Positions 26,780-36,257 are shown, numbered from the stretch's first letter. The stretch: 64,000 bases of DNA from JAXLXE01 sp046328115 (GCA_046328115.1 JAXLXE010000002.1:434001-498000); one strand, 5' to 3'. A program made the numbers and translations. Notes: generated from the sequence alone by a model not told the origin.

Positions 26780-28981
26780 CTACGACTTGTAGAAGAACGT
26801 CATCGTCCGTGAGATCGCGGGCGTCTTCCCATCTGGGCTGCTGTAGTTCCGGGCCGGGATGTTGCCCAGGTTGTTCTTGAAGATTCGGACGCCACCCACT
26901 GCCGGCCCAAGTCCAATCACGCCAATCGTGTAGACCTGATCCGCGGCAATCGCCCAGATCTCCTTGCCCAGCTTGATCTGCTCCTCCTCCGGTACGCCAA
27001 ACGCCTTCCGGAAGTTGTCGTAGATCTTCTTGAGGTCGGCCACCTCAGGCGCCGGCTCCTTGCCCTTCTGCCCGTTGGACTGGAACCAGTCCGCGTACAA
27101 CGATCCGTTGCCGCCGGTCCCGTCATACGGGAACACGTGGGTGGGGAATGTAAACAGGTGCTCGCTGCCGTCGTTCTGCCAGGCGTAGAGCATGTTCTCG
27201 TTGTTGATGTTCCGCTTCTGACCCAGCGACCGCTCGACCTCGTTGACCACCAGGTCAATGCCAATCTTCTTCCACTGGTCGCGGATCATCTCACTGATGC
27301 GCGTGAACTGCACGAACTGTCCGCCAAACGTCTGGACCTCGATTCGCACACGCTGCCCGTTGTCGCTCCGCAGGCGGTAGCCCTCGCCGTCCTTCTTGGT
27401 GATGCCCACCTTATCCAGAAGCTCGTTGGCCTGCTTCAGATCGAACGTGGCCCACTTCTTGCGGTACTCCGGCCCCGGGCTGTACTTGTTGCTCTCTCGC
27501 GGCACGAAGGAGCCAGGCGTCCCGGTGCCAAGCCAGAACGCCTCGTTGATCTGGTCGCGGTCGATACCCATGCTGAGGCCGCGACGGAAGTCAACGTTGC
27601 GCAGCAGCTTGCCGATCTCCGGATCCGCCTCGTAGCTGAGGTTGACCTTGATGCCCATGTCCGCGCCAAAGTCCGCCGTGTCCAGAACCAGCTTGTAGTT
27701 GCCCTTCTGCTGGTTCTCAATGAACACCGGCAGTTTGCCAATGTCCAGGTGGCGCTCCTGCATGTCGTACTCGCCCGCGATCGCCCGCAGGTTCAGCACT
27801 TCCAGGTTCTCCGCCAGGGTAAGCTGGATCTTGTCAATGTACGGGAGCTGATTGCCCTGGTTGTCAACCCAGACGCTGTACGGGTTGCGCTCAAACATCC
27901 ACACCGGTGTGTTATTCGGCTGAACCGTCTTCCACGGGGTCAGCACCGGCAGCTCCGGATTCTGGTGCCAGGCGTTCTTGGCCTTGAAGAACGAGATCCA
28001 GCCGTCGAAGCCGCCGGCCTTGATCATCTCGTCGATCTTCTGCTGGCCCGTGTACTTCGGCAGGAACTGCTTCAGGTAGTGCGCCGGCGCCGGCATGCCC
28101 ACCCCGTTGATGTCGCTCATGAATGAGTGGGCGGAGATGTTCGTGGAGCCTGCCAGGATATTCGGGAAAAAGTAGTACGGCTCGGGGAACACAAACCGCA
28201 CCGTGGTCTCATCCACCTTCTCGAGCTTCCCGGGCTTGCCGTTGATCGTGAACGTGGGATGGATGGTCGGGTTGAGGTCCTTGTTCAGCAGCAGGTCCTC
28301 GTACCAGAAGACAAAGTCGTCAGCCGTGAACGGGTTGCCGTCGGACCACTTGTGACCCTTGCGGAGCTTGATCTCCGTGACCTTGCCCCCGTCCAGAAGC
28401 TGGAAGCTCTTGGCGATGTTCGGGACGATCTTGTCGCCCGTGTAGTCCCAGAACAGGATGTGGTCCGGACCGCTCGCGGAGCGGAAGCCGTTCCAGTAGT
28501 CCGCCGGCCCGGTGAACCCGCGCCGCCAGGTGCCACCGTACTTGCCGATCTCGTGGACCGGCTTGACCACGATTGGCTCGGAGCCCACCCGCTGCTCAAC
28601 CGGCGGCAGCTTGCCCGCCTTGACCAGCTCCGCGAGCTGCGGCGCTTCCTTGAACGACTTCGGGATGGCGGCCGGATCCGTGAGGATCTCGGGGCCCTCC
28701 AGCTTCCCAATGAGCTGGGAGCCAATCGGCGCGTCCGGCTTCGCGTCTGGCTTGGCGGCCGCCGCCGGGGCGGCGGGCTTGGCGGCATCGGCCGGCTTCG
28801 CGGCTTCCGCTGGCTTCGCTGCTTCCGCTGGCTTCGCGGCGTCGGCCGGCTTCGGTGCATCCGCGGGCTTCGCGGGCGCCGGTGCGCTTGCAGGAGCACA
28901 CGCGGCAAGCAGGCTCGTCCCTGCAACGGCAAGACTCACGCGCAAGAACTGCCGCCGAGGCAGCATCGGCAATCGAGACAT
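26780..28981 (-). CDS. Large peptide-type ABC transporter binding lipoprotein (SBP family 5)
   Basis: A 733-aa exported solute-binding protein. The ATG at 28981 follows a strong ribosome site (GGAGGGG) and starts MSRLPMLPRRQFLRVSLAV, a Tat-like signal (RRQFLR), ending in a lipobox (LLAACAP). A low-complexity linker of repeated KPAEAAKPADA units spans about residues 35-90 and should hold the domain away from the membrane. The binding domain has family 5 motifs (LRKGHKWSDGNPFTADDFVF). At over 700 aa it belongs to the long subgroup, which includes binders of larger or modified peptides and oligosaccharides. It is alone, with a terminator behind it and no permease next to it. Confidence 0.92.
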   Translation of the reverse strand: MSRLPMLPRRQFLRVSLAVAGTSLLAACAPASAPAPAKPADAPKPADAAKPAEAAKPAEAAKPADAAKPAAPAAAAKPDAKPDAPIGSQLIGKLEGPEILTDPAAIPKSFKEAPQLAELVKAGKLPPVEQRVGSEPIVVKPVHEIGKYGGTWRRGFTGPADYWNGFRSASGPDHILFWDYTGDKIVPNIAKSFQLLDGGKVTEIKLRKGHKWSDGNPFTADDFVFWYEDLLLNKDLNPTIHPTFTINGKPGKLEKVDETTVRFVFPEPYYFFPNILAGSTNISAHSFMSDINGVGMPAPAHYLKQFLPKYTGQQKIDEMIKAGGFDGWISFFKAKNAWHQNPELPVLTPWKTVQPNNTPVWMFERNPYSVWVDNQGNQLPYIDKIQLTLAENLEVLNLRAIAGEYDMQERHLDIGKLPVFIENQQKGNYKLVLDTADFGADMGIKVNLSYEADPEIGKLLRNVDFRRGLSMGIDRDQINEAFWLGTGTPGSFVPRESNKYSPGPEYRKKWATFDLKQANELLDKVGITKKDGEGYRLRSDNGQRVRIEVQTFGGQFVQFTRISEMIRDQWKKIGIDLVVNEVERSLGQKRNINNENMLYAWQNDGSEHLFTFPTHVFPYDGTGGNGSLYADWFQSNGQKGKEPAPEVADLKKIYDNFRKAFGVPEEEQIKLGKEIWAIAADQVYTIGVIGLGPAVGGVRIFKNNLGNIPARNYSSPDGKTPAISRTMTFFYKS

Positions 28982-29164
28982 TCCTACCCCTCCGGTGGAG
29001 ACGTTGGTCCCTTCCCGCGCATCGTCGCGCGGCCCTAGCAACGTCAGTGTATGGAACTTGTGGCTCCCCCGTCGAGCGGAGTGCGCTCGCCCGCCCATGC
29101 CACGCCCCTATCAAGGACCCCGGACCACGTGTGGTACGATCGAACACCTCAGGAGGGACCATTC

Positions 29165-30100
29165 GTGGAGTACCGAATCTTCGGTCGCACCGGGCTGCGC
29201 GTCTCGGCGATCGGACTGGGCACCGGCGGTGCCAGCATGCTCGGGCAGGCCTACGGTCATTCAATTGAAGACGCAACACGGCATGTCCGGCGGGCGCTGG
29301 ACCTGGGCATCAACTACATCGACACCGCTGCCGGCTACAAGGACAGCGAGGCCATGCTCGGCCAGGCCCTCGCCGGCGTGGCCAGAGACTCCTACATCCT
29401 GTCCACCAAGTTCTGGCCCGAGCGCAACGGCGTCTACGCCTCCGCTGAGGATGTAGCCGCGTCCATTGACCGCAGCCTGCAGAAGCTCCAGACGGACTTC
29501 GTGGACATCTTCTACCTCCACGGCGTCTCGCCCGCCGCCTACCCCCGTAGCGTAGAGCTGTACTCAGCCACGCTAGAGAAGGCGCGCGCAGACGGCAAAG
29601 TCAAGTTCCTCGGCATGAGCGAGCAGTACGGCTCAGACTATCACCACGAGATGGTTCAGCTCATGGCCCAGAATCCGCTCTTTGACGCCGCCATGATCGG
29701 CTACAACGTCGTCGGCCCGGCCGCCGCCATCAAGGCCCTTCCCGCGATGAAAGAGCAGAACGTTGGCGTGGCCATCATGTGCGCCATCCGCAAGGTCATC
29801 GCCCGTCCGGAAGAGCTCACCACCCTCATCGACTCCTGGAAGGCTGAGGGTATCCTGGCAGCGGACGCGGTCCCCAGTGACGCCCCGCTGGACTGGCTCC
29901 TTGGCAATGGGTGTGACGCCGTGGCGGATGCCGCCTACAAGTTCGCCGCCGCCCACCCGGCCGTGAGCACCGTCCTGACCGGCACCGCCAACACCCACCA
30001 CCTGGAGCAAAACGTGGCTGCCGTGCTCGGCCCAGGCCTCCGCCCAGAGTTGGTCAAACGCGCCATGGATGTCTTCGCACCCATCGCCCGAAACATCTAG
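29165..30100 (+). CDS. Aldo/keto reductase
   Basis: A 311-aa NADPH-dependent oxidoreductase with a TIM-barrel fold. The GTG start follows a strong ribosome site (AGGAGGGA) and begins VEYRIFGRTGLRVSAIGLG, the family's first strand; the longer frame upstream is not coding. The catalytic Asp-Tyr-Lys-His set is visible: NYIDTAAGYKDSE (Asp and Tyr), STKFW (Lys) and YLHGV (His). This is typical of bacterial aldo/keto reductases that reduce sugar or aromatic aldehydes. An esterase and an exporter follow in the same direction. Natural substrate unknown. Confidence 0.92.
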   Translation: MEYRIFGRTGLRVSAIGLGTGGASMLGQAYGHSIEDATRHVRRALDLGINYIDTAAGYKDSEAMLGQALAGVARDSYILSTKFWPERNGVYASAEDVAASIDRSLQKLQTDFVDIFYLHGVSPAAYPRSVELYSATLEKARADGKVKFLGMSEQYGSDYHHEMVQLMAQNPLFDAAMIGYNVVGPAAAIKALPAMKEQNVGVAIMCAIRKVIARPEELTTLIDSWKAEGILAADAVPSDAPLDWLLGNGCDAVADAAYKFAAAHPAVSTVLTGTANTHHLEQNVAAVLGPGLRPELVKRAMDVFAPIARNI

Positions 30101-30171
30101 CGCACGGCCGTGGCCGCGCCGCCCGTCGCGCCCACCCGGGTGCAAGCTACAGCCGCCAGAGGAGGAGATAC

Positions 30172-30885
30172 GTGGCAACATTCGTGATCGTCCATGGCGC
30201 CTGGGGTGGCGCCTGGGCCTGGAACCGGTCCGTTGTCCCAAGCCTGCGCAAGCGCGGACACGACGTGTTCCCGGTCACCCTCACCGGGCTCGGCGAGCGC
30301 TCCCACCTCGCCTCGCGGGACGTCGACCTGGACACCCACATCCAGGATGTCGTGAACGTCCTCTTCTACGAGGATCTCTCAGACGTCATCCTGGTAGGCC
30401 ACTCCTACGCCGGCAACGTCATCACCGGTGTGGCAGACCGCTGTCCAGATAGGCTCCGCCAGCTCATCTACCTGGATGCCGCCGTGCCCCGGGGCGGCGA
30501 AGCCAGCGTGGACGGTTGGCCTGGTCGCCGTCAGCAGGTGGTTGACGTTGCAAACCGCGAAGGAGACGGTTGGCGGGTTCCGCCGGGCGCCGTGCCCCCC
30601 GACCAGCCCGCGGAGATCACGGAGTGGGCTCGCCCCCGCCGAACGCCACATCCGCTCAAGACCATGACCCAGCCCCTCATCCTGCAGCGGGGTGAGACCA
30701 CGCTCCCTCGCGCGTATGTCTACTGCACGCTGGACAAGCAGCCGGGCAGCGCCCAGGCCGCCCGGGCAGAGCGCGTCCGCAATGACCCGCGCTGGAAATA
30801 TTTTGAGCTGAACACCGGCCATAACTTGCACTACACCGCGCCAGTAGAGACGGTAGAGCTCCTGTGCAAGCTGGCGGAGCAGTAG
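30172..30885 (+). CDS. Alpha/beta hydrolase, EstC/methylesterase-like
   Basis: A 237-aa serine hydrolase. The GTG start has an excellent ribosome site (GGAGGAG) 6 nt upstream. The opening (FVIVHGAWGGAWAW) and the nucleophile elbow (LVGHSYAGNV) match the EstC/salicylate-methylesterase group, and the C-terminal His is in NTGHNLHYTAP. These small enzymes act on short esters, often in plant-derived or aromatic compounds. The next gene starts 8 bp after its stop, so the esterase and the MFS exporter are co-transcribed. Confidence 0.9.
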   Translation: MATFVIVHGAWGGAWAWNRSVVPSLRKRGHDVFPVTLTGLGERSHLASRDVDLDTHIQDVVNVLFYEDLSDVILVGHSYAGNVITGVADRCPDRLRQLIYLDAAVPRGGEASVDGWPGRRQQVVDVANREGDGWRVPPGAVPPDQPAEITEWARPRRTPHPLKTMTQPLILQRGETTLPRAYVYCTLDKQPGSAQAARAERVRNDPRWKYFELNTGHNLHYTAPVETVELLCKLAEQ

Positions 30886-30893
30886 AGGACAGC

Positions 30894-32120
30894 GTGCGCC
30901 CCCCGGAGGCTCGGGCCGAGCCAACGGGGGCGTTCGCCCCGCTCCAGTCCAGCGCCTACCGCTACCTCTTCGTCGGCACCGCGCTGACGATGACCGGCAA
31001 TTTTATGCAGCAGGTGGCGCAAGGCTGGCTGGTCTACGATCTGACCGACTCTCCCACCTGGCTCGGCATCGCGTCCTTCGCCCGCGGTATCCCCATGCTC
31101 TTCCTGGCGCCGCTCGCCGGAGTGCTGGTAGACCGGTTCGATCGCAGCACCGTCCTCGCCTGGGGACAGGGACTCACCGCGCTCGTTGCCTTCGTGCTCG
31201 CCGGACTCATCGCATCCGGGATCATCCAGCCGTGGCACGTCGTGGCCACCGCGTTCGTCGGCGGGAGCCTCTTCGTGCTCATCATCCCCGCCCGTCAGGC
31301 GCTCGTCCCGTCGGTCGTCCCGAGAGGTCAGATGGGTTCCGCCATCGCCCTCATGTCCACCGGGCAGAACGCCGGCCGGGTCGTCGGCCCGGCCCTCGCC
31401 GGCCTCTCCATCTCACTCGGCGGCACCGCCATGTCCTTCACCGTCCAGGCCATCGGCTTCCTGCTGGCGCTGCTCTGCTCCTTCGGCCTGGGCCCACAGC
31501 GGGCTCGCGCCACCTCGCGCTCGCGCTCACCCGCGCAGGACCTGCTTGAGGGCATGCGCTATGTGCTTCGCGATCCTGCCGTACGCCCCCTCATGTCGCT
31601 CCAGGCTGTGCCCGCCTTCTTCATCATGCCGTACTCCCAGCTCATCCCCATCTTCGCCCGGGACATCCTGCACGTTGGACCGGAAGGCCTCGGTGCACTC
31701 ATGACTGCAAACGGCATCGGCGCCATCGCCGGCGCCGCCGTCATGGTATTTGTGTCCACCCGCCGGCAGGGCTGGTTCCTGTTCCTCTCCCTCGCGGCTT
31801 TCGGCCTCTCGCTCACCGCCTTCTCAATCAGCGTCTGGATGCCCGCGTCCATCGCCTTGATGGGGCTCATGGGTCTTTCTCAGGCCGTGTATCTCGCCAC
31901 CAACAACACGCTCGTCCAGTTGGCCACACCGGACGAGCTTCGCGGTCGCGTCATGAGCCTCTACATGATGACGTGGGGCCTCATGCCCCTCGGCTCCCTA
32001 CCGCAGGGCATTCTCGCGGACCTGTTCGGCGCGCCCATCGTCGGCGCCACCGCCGGCCTGCTCGCGGGCGCCGTCGTGCTGTACGCCGCCATCCGCCTGC
32101 CGGCGCTCAGGCGGATGTGA
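30894..32120 (+). CDS. MFS transporter (EntS/DHA3 type)
   Basis: A 408-aa membrane protein with about 12 helices. The GTG at 30894 was chosen because it sits 8 bp after the esterase stop and has a ribosome site (AGAGGA); the longer frame overlaps the esterase. The motif between helices 2 and 3 (GVLVDRFDRSTVL) is the DHA3 form of the MFS signature, as in EntS and macrolide-efflux-type exporters. It probably exports a small molecule by proton antiport. The substrate cannot be read from the sequence. Confidence 0.9.
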   Translation: MRPPEARAEPTGAFAPLQSSAYRYLFVGTALTMTGNFMQQVAQGWLVYDLTDSPTWLGIASFARGIPMLFLAPLAGVLVDRFDRSTVLAWGQGLTALVAFVLAGLIASGIIQPWHVVATAFVGGSLFVLIIPARQALVPSVVPRGQMGSAIALMSTGQNAGRVVGPALAGLSISLGGTAMSFTVQAIGFLLALLCSFGLGPQRARATSRSRSPAQDLLEGMRYVLRDPAVRPLMSLQAVPAFFIMPYSQLIPIFARDILHVGPEGLGALMTANGIGAIAGAAVMVFVSTRRQGWFLFLSLAAFGLSLTAFSISVWMPASIALMGLMGLSQAVYLATNNTLVQLATPDELRGRVMSLYMMTWGLMPLGSLPQGILADLFGAPIVGATAGLLAGAVVLYAAIRLPALRRM

Positions 32121-32207
32121 GCCAGCACCGGGCGTCGGCAGATTGACGGCCGCTTATCTGACCACTACCATGCGTCAGAGCACGATGATCCACACCCGTG
32201 CCAAGAT

Positions 32208-33413
32208 GTGCCGCCAGCGATGACGCTCCTCCCACTGGCCCGTGCAACGGTGCTCGCCCTACTGGTCTCCCTCATCACCGCCCACGTGGCCCACACCGCC
32301 TCGCCGATCATCCAGCTCACCAACAGCGCAGGCGCGGACGTGCGCGCCGTCTGGAGTCCGGATGATTCCCAGATCGCCTTCCAGAGCAATCGCGACGGGC
32401 GATACCACATCTACGTCATGAACGCGGACGGCTCCGGTATTCGGCGGCTCACGTCAGGGGACCAGGAGTACCGACACCCAGCCTGGCGGCCAGACGGGCG
32501 GGAGATCGCCGCGGACGCCGGAACCGACCTCACGCGCGAAATCGTCACCATCGATCTTGCAACCGGCAGCTCGCGGCCCGTTACCGCGCTCAACAAACTC
32601 GCCAGCTTCCCCAGTTGGAGCCCAGACGGCAAGCGACTCAGCTTCTACGCGTACCAGGCCGGCGTGCTGGACGTCTGGACGGTGGACGTGGACGGCTCCA
32701 ATTCCAGATCCCTCACCCGCGGTTTCGCCACCGAGCAACGGCGAGAGTGCACCTTCGCCTGCCACGCTCCATCCTGGTCGCCAGACGGCCAGAGGCTCGC
32801 GCTGTCCACCGCCAATCAGTCCGCCGTCACCACCATCCGTGCAGCAGACGGCCAGGACGCCATCCAGGTTTCTCCCGCGGCGGATGATGGGAAGAGCCAC
32901 TTCCCCGCATATCTCGCGGACGGGCGAATCACCTACGTCACGGAACACGTCACCCCAGGACGTGCCTGGACGGATCTCTGGATCGCCAGAGACAAGCCCT
33001 CCTCAGAGCGCGAGCCGCTGCTCGCCGATATCCAGGCCCAGGGACCCTTCCAGCTCAGCTCCGACCGCTCAAGGCTCCTATTCTCCTCACCGCGGGCCGG
33101 AAACTTCGATGTCTTCGTCGTACCGCTAGACGATGGCGGAAAGTCGGCCCTGGCCGCGCGTACACAGGAGTGGCAGCCATCACCGGCTCTCCAGCCGGCG
33201 GCCGCGCTCGTCACCCCACCGACCGTCGCAACGGTGCAGCAGGCGCGGCCGCGCGAAGACGCTGTAGAATCGCCCGTCCCGGCGTCGGCCGGCGCGGCCC
33301 AGAGCCCCTTCCTCATCATCGGGGGCGTCATCCTGGCGGGTTGGCTGGGAATAGAGGGCGCGCGCTGGCTACGCAGGCGCCGCCGCGCTGGAGCAGACGG
33401 AGGTCAACGCTGA
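32208..33413 (+). CDS. TolB-like beta-propeller protein, exported, with C-terminal membrane anchor
   Basis: A 401-aa protein. A signal peptide (VLALLVSLITAHVAHTA) is followed by repeated propeller blades of the PD40/TolB type (SPDDSQIAFQSNRDGRYHIYV, WRPDGREIA, WSPDGKRLSFYAY, WSPDGQRLA) and a C-terminal hydrophobic helix with a positive tail (FLIIGGVILAGWLGIEGARW). It is therefore probably held outside the membrane by its C-terminus. The start is GTG, with an ATG four codons later as an alternative. Such propellers act as protein-binding scaffolds. It lies just upstream of a Tat-exported ferredoxin and a cytochrome b, which suggests but does not prove a link to an electron-transfer complex. 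Confidence 0.8.
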   Translation: MPPAMTLLPLARATVLALLVSLITAHVAHTASPIIQLTNSAGADVRAVWSPDDSQIAFQSNRDGRYHIYVMNADGSGIRRLTSGDQEYRHPAWRPDGREIAADAGTDLTREIVTIDLATGSSRPVTALNKLASFPSWSPDGKRLSFYAYQAGVLDVWTVDVDGSNSRSLTRGFATEQRRECTFACHAPSWSPDGQRLALSTANQSAVTTIRAADGQDAIQVSPAADDGKSHFPAYLADGRITYVTEHVTPGRAWTDLWIARDKPSSEREPLLADIQAQGPFQLSSDRSRLLFSSPRAGNFDVFVVPLDDGGKSALAARTQEWQPSPALQPAAALVTPPTVATVQQARPREDAVESPVPASAGAAQSPFLIIGGVILAGWLGIEGARWLRRRRRAGADGGQR

Positions 33414-33418
33414 CTCAC

Positions 33419-34171
33419 ATGGATGATCCGTCCCGGCGAGGTTTCGTCAAAGGGGCCGCCGCGGTCGGCGCCTTCATCGCCCTGGATGCCATCGGGGGGC
33501 TGGGTCTCGCCGTCGGAACGACACCGCGGACCAAAGCCGCGACGAACGCGGAAGCCGTCATCTTCCCGGATCCCACCCTGTGCATCGGCTGCCTGACCTG
33601 CGAAGTCATCTGTTCCCGCGTCCATCGCGAGCAGGGACTGTCCGCCGTGCCCCGCATCCGGATCTTCAACGACCCCGCCGTCAAGGTCAACGCTGAAGTC
33701 CAGCGCGCCTACCCGGATCGCGGCACCTTCCACCAGGAGGTCTGCCTGCAGTGCCCCACCGCGGAGTGCCTCTACGTCTGCCCCGTGGACGCTTTTCAGG
33801 TGGAGCCGCGCACCGGCGCCCGAATCATCCAGGAAAAATCGTGCGTCTCATGCGGACGGTGCTCAGAGGCCTGTCCCTTCCCCGTGAGCGACCTCACCGA
33901 GGCCGCCGCGACCAACCAGATTAGGCTGGGCCAGCAGACCCGCATCACGTACGACCCCGCCATCGACGCCTTCACCAAGTGCGACCTCTGCCATTGGCGA
34001 CCAGAGGGTCCAGCGTGCGTGGAGCGCTGTCCAATCAACGTCAGGATCAAGCAAGGGGTATTGAAGAGCGATCACCTCTGCCTGGAGGCGCCAAAGTCTG
34101 ACGTGCCCACCTGGGACCGCCTCCGTGCCGACCAGACCTTCGGAGACAGCCCCGCGAAAGGCAAGGCCTAG
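33419..34171 (+). CDS. Tat-exported 4Fe-4S ferredoxin subunit
   Basis: A 250-aa electron-transfer protein. The ATG at 33419 begins a Tat signal (SRRGFVKGAAAVGAFIALDA); the longer frame upstream overlaps the previous gene in another frame and is not coding. Four cysteine groups can ligate up to four [4Fe-4S] clusters: CIGCLTCEVIC, CLQCPTAECLYVCP, CVSCGRCSEACP and CDLCHW...CVERCP. This is the HybA/DmsB/NrfC plan of a periplasmic relay between a molybdopterin enzyme and a membrane cytochrome. The next gene is a cytochrome b, which fits. No catalytic subunit is adjacent. Confidence 0.9.
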   Translation: MDDPSRRGFVKGAAAVGAFIALDAIGGLGLAVGTTPRTKAATNAEAVIFPDPTLCIGCLTCEVICSRVHREQGLSAVPRIRIFNDPAVKVNAEVQRAYPDRGTFHQEVCLQCPTAECLYVCPVDAFQVEPRTGARIIQEKSCVSCGRCSEACPFPVSDLTEAAATNQIRLGQQTRITYDPAIDAFTKCDLCHWRPEGPACVERCPINVRIKQGVLKSDHLCLEAPKSDVPTWDRLRADQTFGDSPAKGKA

Positions 34172-34204
34172 CCCCGTGTCCACGCTCAACAGTGAGGCTT
34201 CCCC

Positions 34205-35110
34205 GTGAGCCCCAGAGTGATCCTGTCGCTCGGAATCATCGGCTCGCTCATCGGGGCCGCCGCCGCGGCCGTGCAATCAAACTCCGGCGCCCAGCCATGG
34301 GGCCCCACCCTCGCCGCCAATATGATGCTTGCCCGCCTGATCCCGTTCGTGCTCGCCCTCGGGGTCTCGGTCGGCGTCGCTCGCGCGCTACATGCCGCCC
34401 GCGCCCCATCGCCAGAGACACCGGCCCGCCTCGCGCCCGGCACCATCGCGCTCCACTGGATCACGGCCATCGGCGTCGTGCTCGATCTCGCCACCGGCGC
34501 CTGGCAGTACCTCAAGGGCGTACTGGATGTCTCCTCCCCGGTCCTCATGGCAACCGTGTACCGACTGCACTACTTCGGCGCGATGCTCATCCTCTTCGCA
34601 AGCTCCGCCATGCTGACCTACTGGTGGCTACGCCCCGATCGCCCGCTGCTCGTACCGGCCGGACAGCGCATACGCTACCTCCGCGGCCTCGCCCACGAGC
34701 TTCCCCGCCCGTTCGGTGCCACGCTGGCCGCTCTCGTCGGCCTCGACATGCGGCGCCAGCCACCGCCCACCGGCCAGTTCACCTACTACCAGTCAATGCT
34801 CTCGTTCCCCATCTGGTCAGCCCTGCTCGGCCTGGTCACCATCACCGGCCTGCTGAAGGCCATGCGCTACATCTACCCCATCCCCGGCGACGTGCTCTGG
34901 TGGTCAAGCACGCTCCACGTAGCAGCCATGGTGATGATTGGGGTCAAGCTGCTGGACCACATCAGACACGCACTGGAGCCATCTCGCTGGCCCGCCCTCA
35001 AGGCCATGTTCACCGGCCGCGTCTCGCGCTCCTACCTGGACCGGACCCATCCCGCATGGGCAAGCGGATCAGACCCCGTCAGCACCGCGCCAACTGAGGC
35101 GGCACCGTGA
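34205..35110 (+). CDS. Cytochrome b (b561/FdnI-like) membrane subunit
   Basis: A 301-aa membrane protein with about five or six helices and histidines placed for two b-type hemes: ALHWITA, YRLHYFGAM, TLHVAAM and LLDHIRH. This is the pattern of diheme cytochrome b subunits of formate dehydrogenase, thiosulfate reductase and Ni-Fe hydrogenase complexes. It starts with GTG 33 bp after the ferredoxin gene, and the two probably pass electrons between the outside and the quinone pool. It overlaps the following small gene by 4 bp. Confidence 0.85.
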   Translation: MSPRVILSLGIIGSLIGAAAAAVQSNSGAQPWGPTLAANMMLARLIPFVLALGVSVGVARALHAARAPSPETPARLAPGTIALHWITAIGVVLDLATGAWQYLKGVLDVSSPVLMATVYRLHYFGAMLILFASSAMLTYWWLRPDRPLLVPAGQRIRYLRGLAHELPRPFGATLAALVGLDMRRQPPPTGQFTYYQSMLSFPIWSALLGLVTITGLLKAMRYIYPIPGDVLWWSSTLHVAAMVMIGVKLLDHIRHALEPSRWPALKAMFTGRVSRSYLDRTHPAWASGSDPVSTAPTEAAP

Positions 35111-35322
35111 GACACCTCGTCATCCTCATCGCGCTCGTCTGGGCCGCGCTCAACGCCCTCGTGGCCTACACGCTGTTCACGAGCGGCCTGGACCCCAAAG
35201 CCGCGGCCAAAGGACTCAGCCAGCAGATGCTCTTGTGGAGCGCCGGCGGAGCGCTGGGCCTGTTCAGTGCGCTGCTCGTCCTCGGCGCGCTTCGCTCCGC
35301 CGTCAGCCGCCCCGCTGACTGA
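35107..35322 (+). CDS. Small two-helix membrane protein
   Basis: A 71-aa protein with two hydrophobic segments (HLVILIALVWAALNALVAYT and LWSAGGALGLFSALLVLGAL) joined by a short charged loop. The start overlaps the cytochrome b stop as GTGA, so it is translationally coupled and very likely a genuine gene. I do not recognise the family; it may be a small accessory subunit of the cytochrome complex. Confidence 0.7.
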   Translation: MRHLVILIALVWAALNALVAYTLFTSGLDPKAAAKGLSQQMLLWSAGGALGLFSALLVLGALRSAVSRPAD

Positions 35323-35326
35323 GCCG

Positions 35327-35740
35327 CTACGCGCCGCCCAGCAGCTCCCGCCGACCCAGCCTGCGCGACGTTGGCGGGGCCTGTGGAGCCTGCTCCGCGA
35401 GCCACTGGGCGCGCTTTGGGGAGCTCTTCGCTGGATCGCTCAGCACCCCCGCCTCCCTCAGCTCAGCGCCAGCCGTCGTCACCGCGCCCGCCAGCTCCGC
35501 GCGGATGTCGTCCAGCTCGTCCACGATCAGATCTATCTCGGACGCCTGTAGACTAAGCAACGTCTTGAGCCGTTCACCCGCGTCCCTGGCCGCCGGCGGC
35601 AGGTCGGAGACAACCGCGCCAATGTCAGCGGCATGCAGCGACTTGAAACTGCGGATCTGGCGCATCACACGCCCCAGGCGCGACGCCGCGTGCATCGGCG
35701 GAAGCTCGTCCACCGGGGGCGAGCCGTCGTGCTCAGTCAA
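35327..35740 (-). CDS. Hypothetical protein, helical
   Basis: A 137-aa protein not recognised as a known family. The TTG start at 35740 is chosen because it overlaps the end of the upstream gene by 8 bp and the sequence becomes Arg-rich and non-coding-like before it. It is mostly helical (RQIRSFKSLHAADIGAVVSD, LKTLLSLQASEIDLIVDELD, IRAELAGAVTTAGAELREAG) with regular hydrophobic spacing, which suggests a coiled coil or four-helix bundle. Convergent with the small membrane protein gene. Confidence 0.6.
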   Translation of the reverse strand: MTEHDGSPPVDELPPMHAASRLGRVMRQIRSFKSLHAADIGAVVSDLPPAARDAGERLKTLLSLQASEIDLIVDELDDIRAELAGAVTTAGAELREAGVLSDPAKSSPKRAQWLAEQAPQAPPTSRRLGRRELLGGA

Positions 35741-36194
35741 TCCGCTGCGATCCCCGGTAGGTGACAATGTGAGGCGTCGTCCCAGACGCGGCGCGCGGCG
35801 CCACGATCCGCTGACCCTCCAGAAGCTCCCGCATGAGCTCGTCAAACGCGAACGCCGCGCCAGACGGCGATGTGACCAACACCTCGACCTCCGCGCCCGC
35901 CGCCGTCCGCGCCGCCCCTTCCAGCTCAGGCGGCGCCACAAGGAGGTCTACTTCGGCGGGCAACGCATCCAGCGGCTCCAGCGTCACCTTCACGTCCAGG
36001 CCGCTACGCCCCACCAGCCTATCCAGCCGCCGCCACGTCTGCAGCCAGTCGCCCGGCAGGGCTCCCGCGCTGTACACGCACGCCGCCCTCCGGATTACCC
36101 GGGGCCCTTCGGCCGCATCGAGCTCCGCCGTGTCCGTCGCCGGATCAGCCACCACGGCCGAAAATTCCTCATGCTCCGGACGCCCGCGCTGCAC
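35733..36194 (-). CDS. Hypothetical protein
   Basis: A 153-aa protein of unknown function. The middle (LDALPAEVDLLVAPPELEGA, then VEVLVTSP) has alternating strand and helix character with a repeated LV-AP/SP turn, as in small alpha/beta domains such as IIB-type phosphocarriers, but no catalytic Cys or His is in the right place to support that. It is coupled to the downstream helical protein by an overlap, so the two may form a complex. Divergent from the phosphatase-like gene. Confidence 0.6.
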   Translation of the reverse strand: MQRGRPEHEEFSAVVADPATDTAELDAAEGPRVIRRAACVYSAGALPGDWLQTWRRLDRLVGRSGLDVKVTLEPLDALPAEVDLLVAPPELEGAARTAAGAEVEVLVTSPSGAAFAFDELMRELLEGQRIVAPRAASGTTPHIVTYRGSQRID

Positions 36195-36257
36195 CGCCTA
36201 CACCCCTCTCCAATGCCCCTCGGGGCCCAGCCTATACTACCAGCACAGGTGACCTCC

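Noticed and set aside
27137..28126. 329-aa plus-strand ORF opposite the large binding protein
   Set aside because: Shadow of the family 5 binding protein gene in high-GC DNA.
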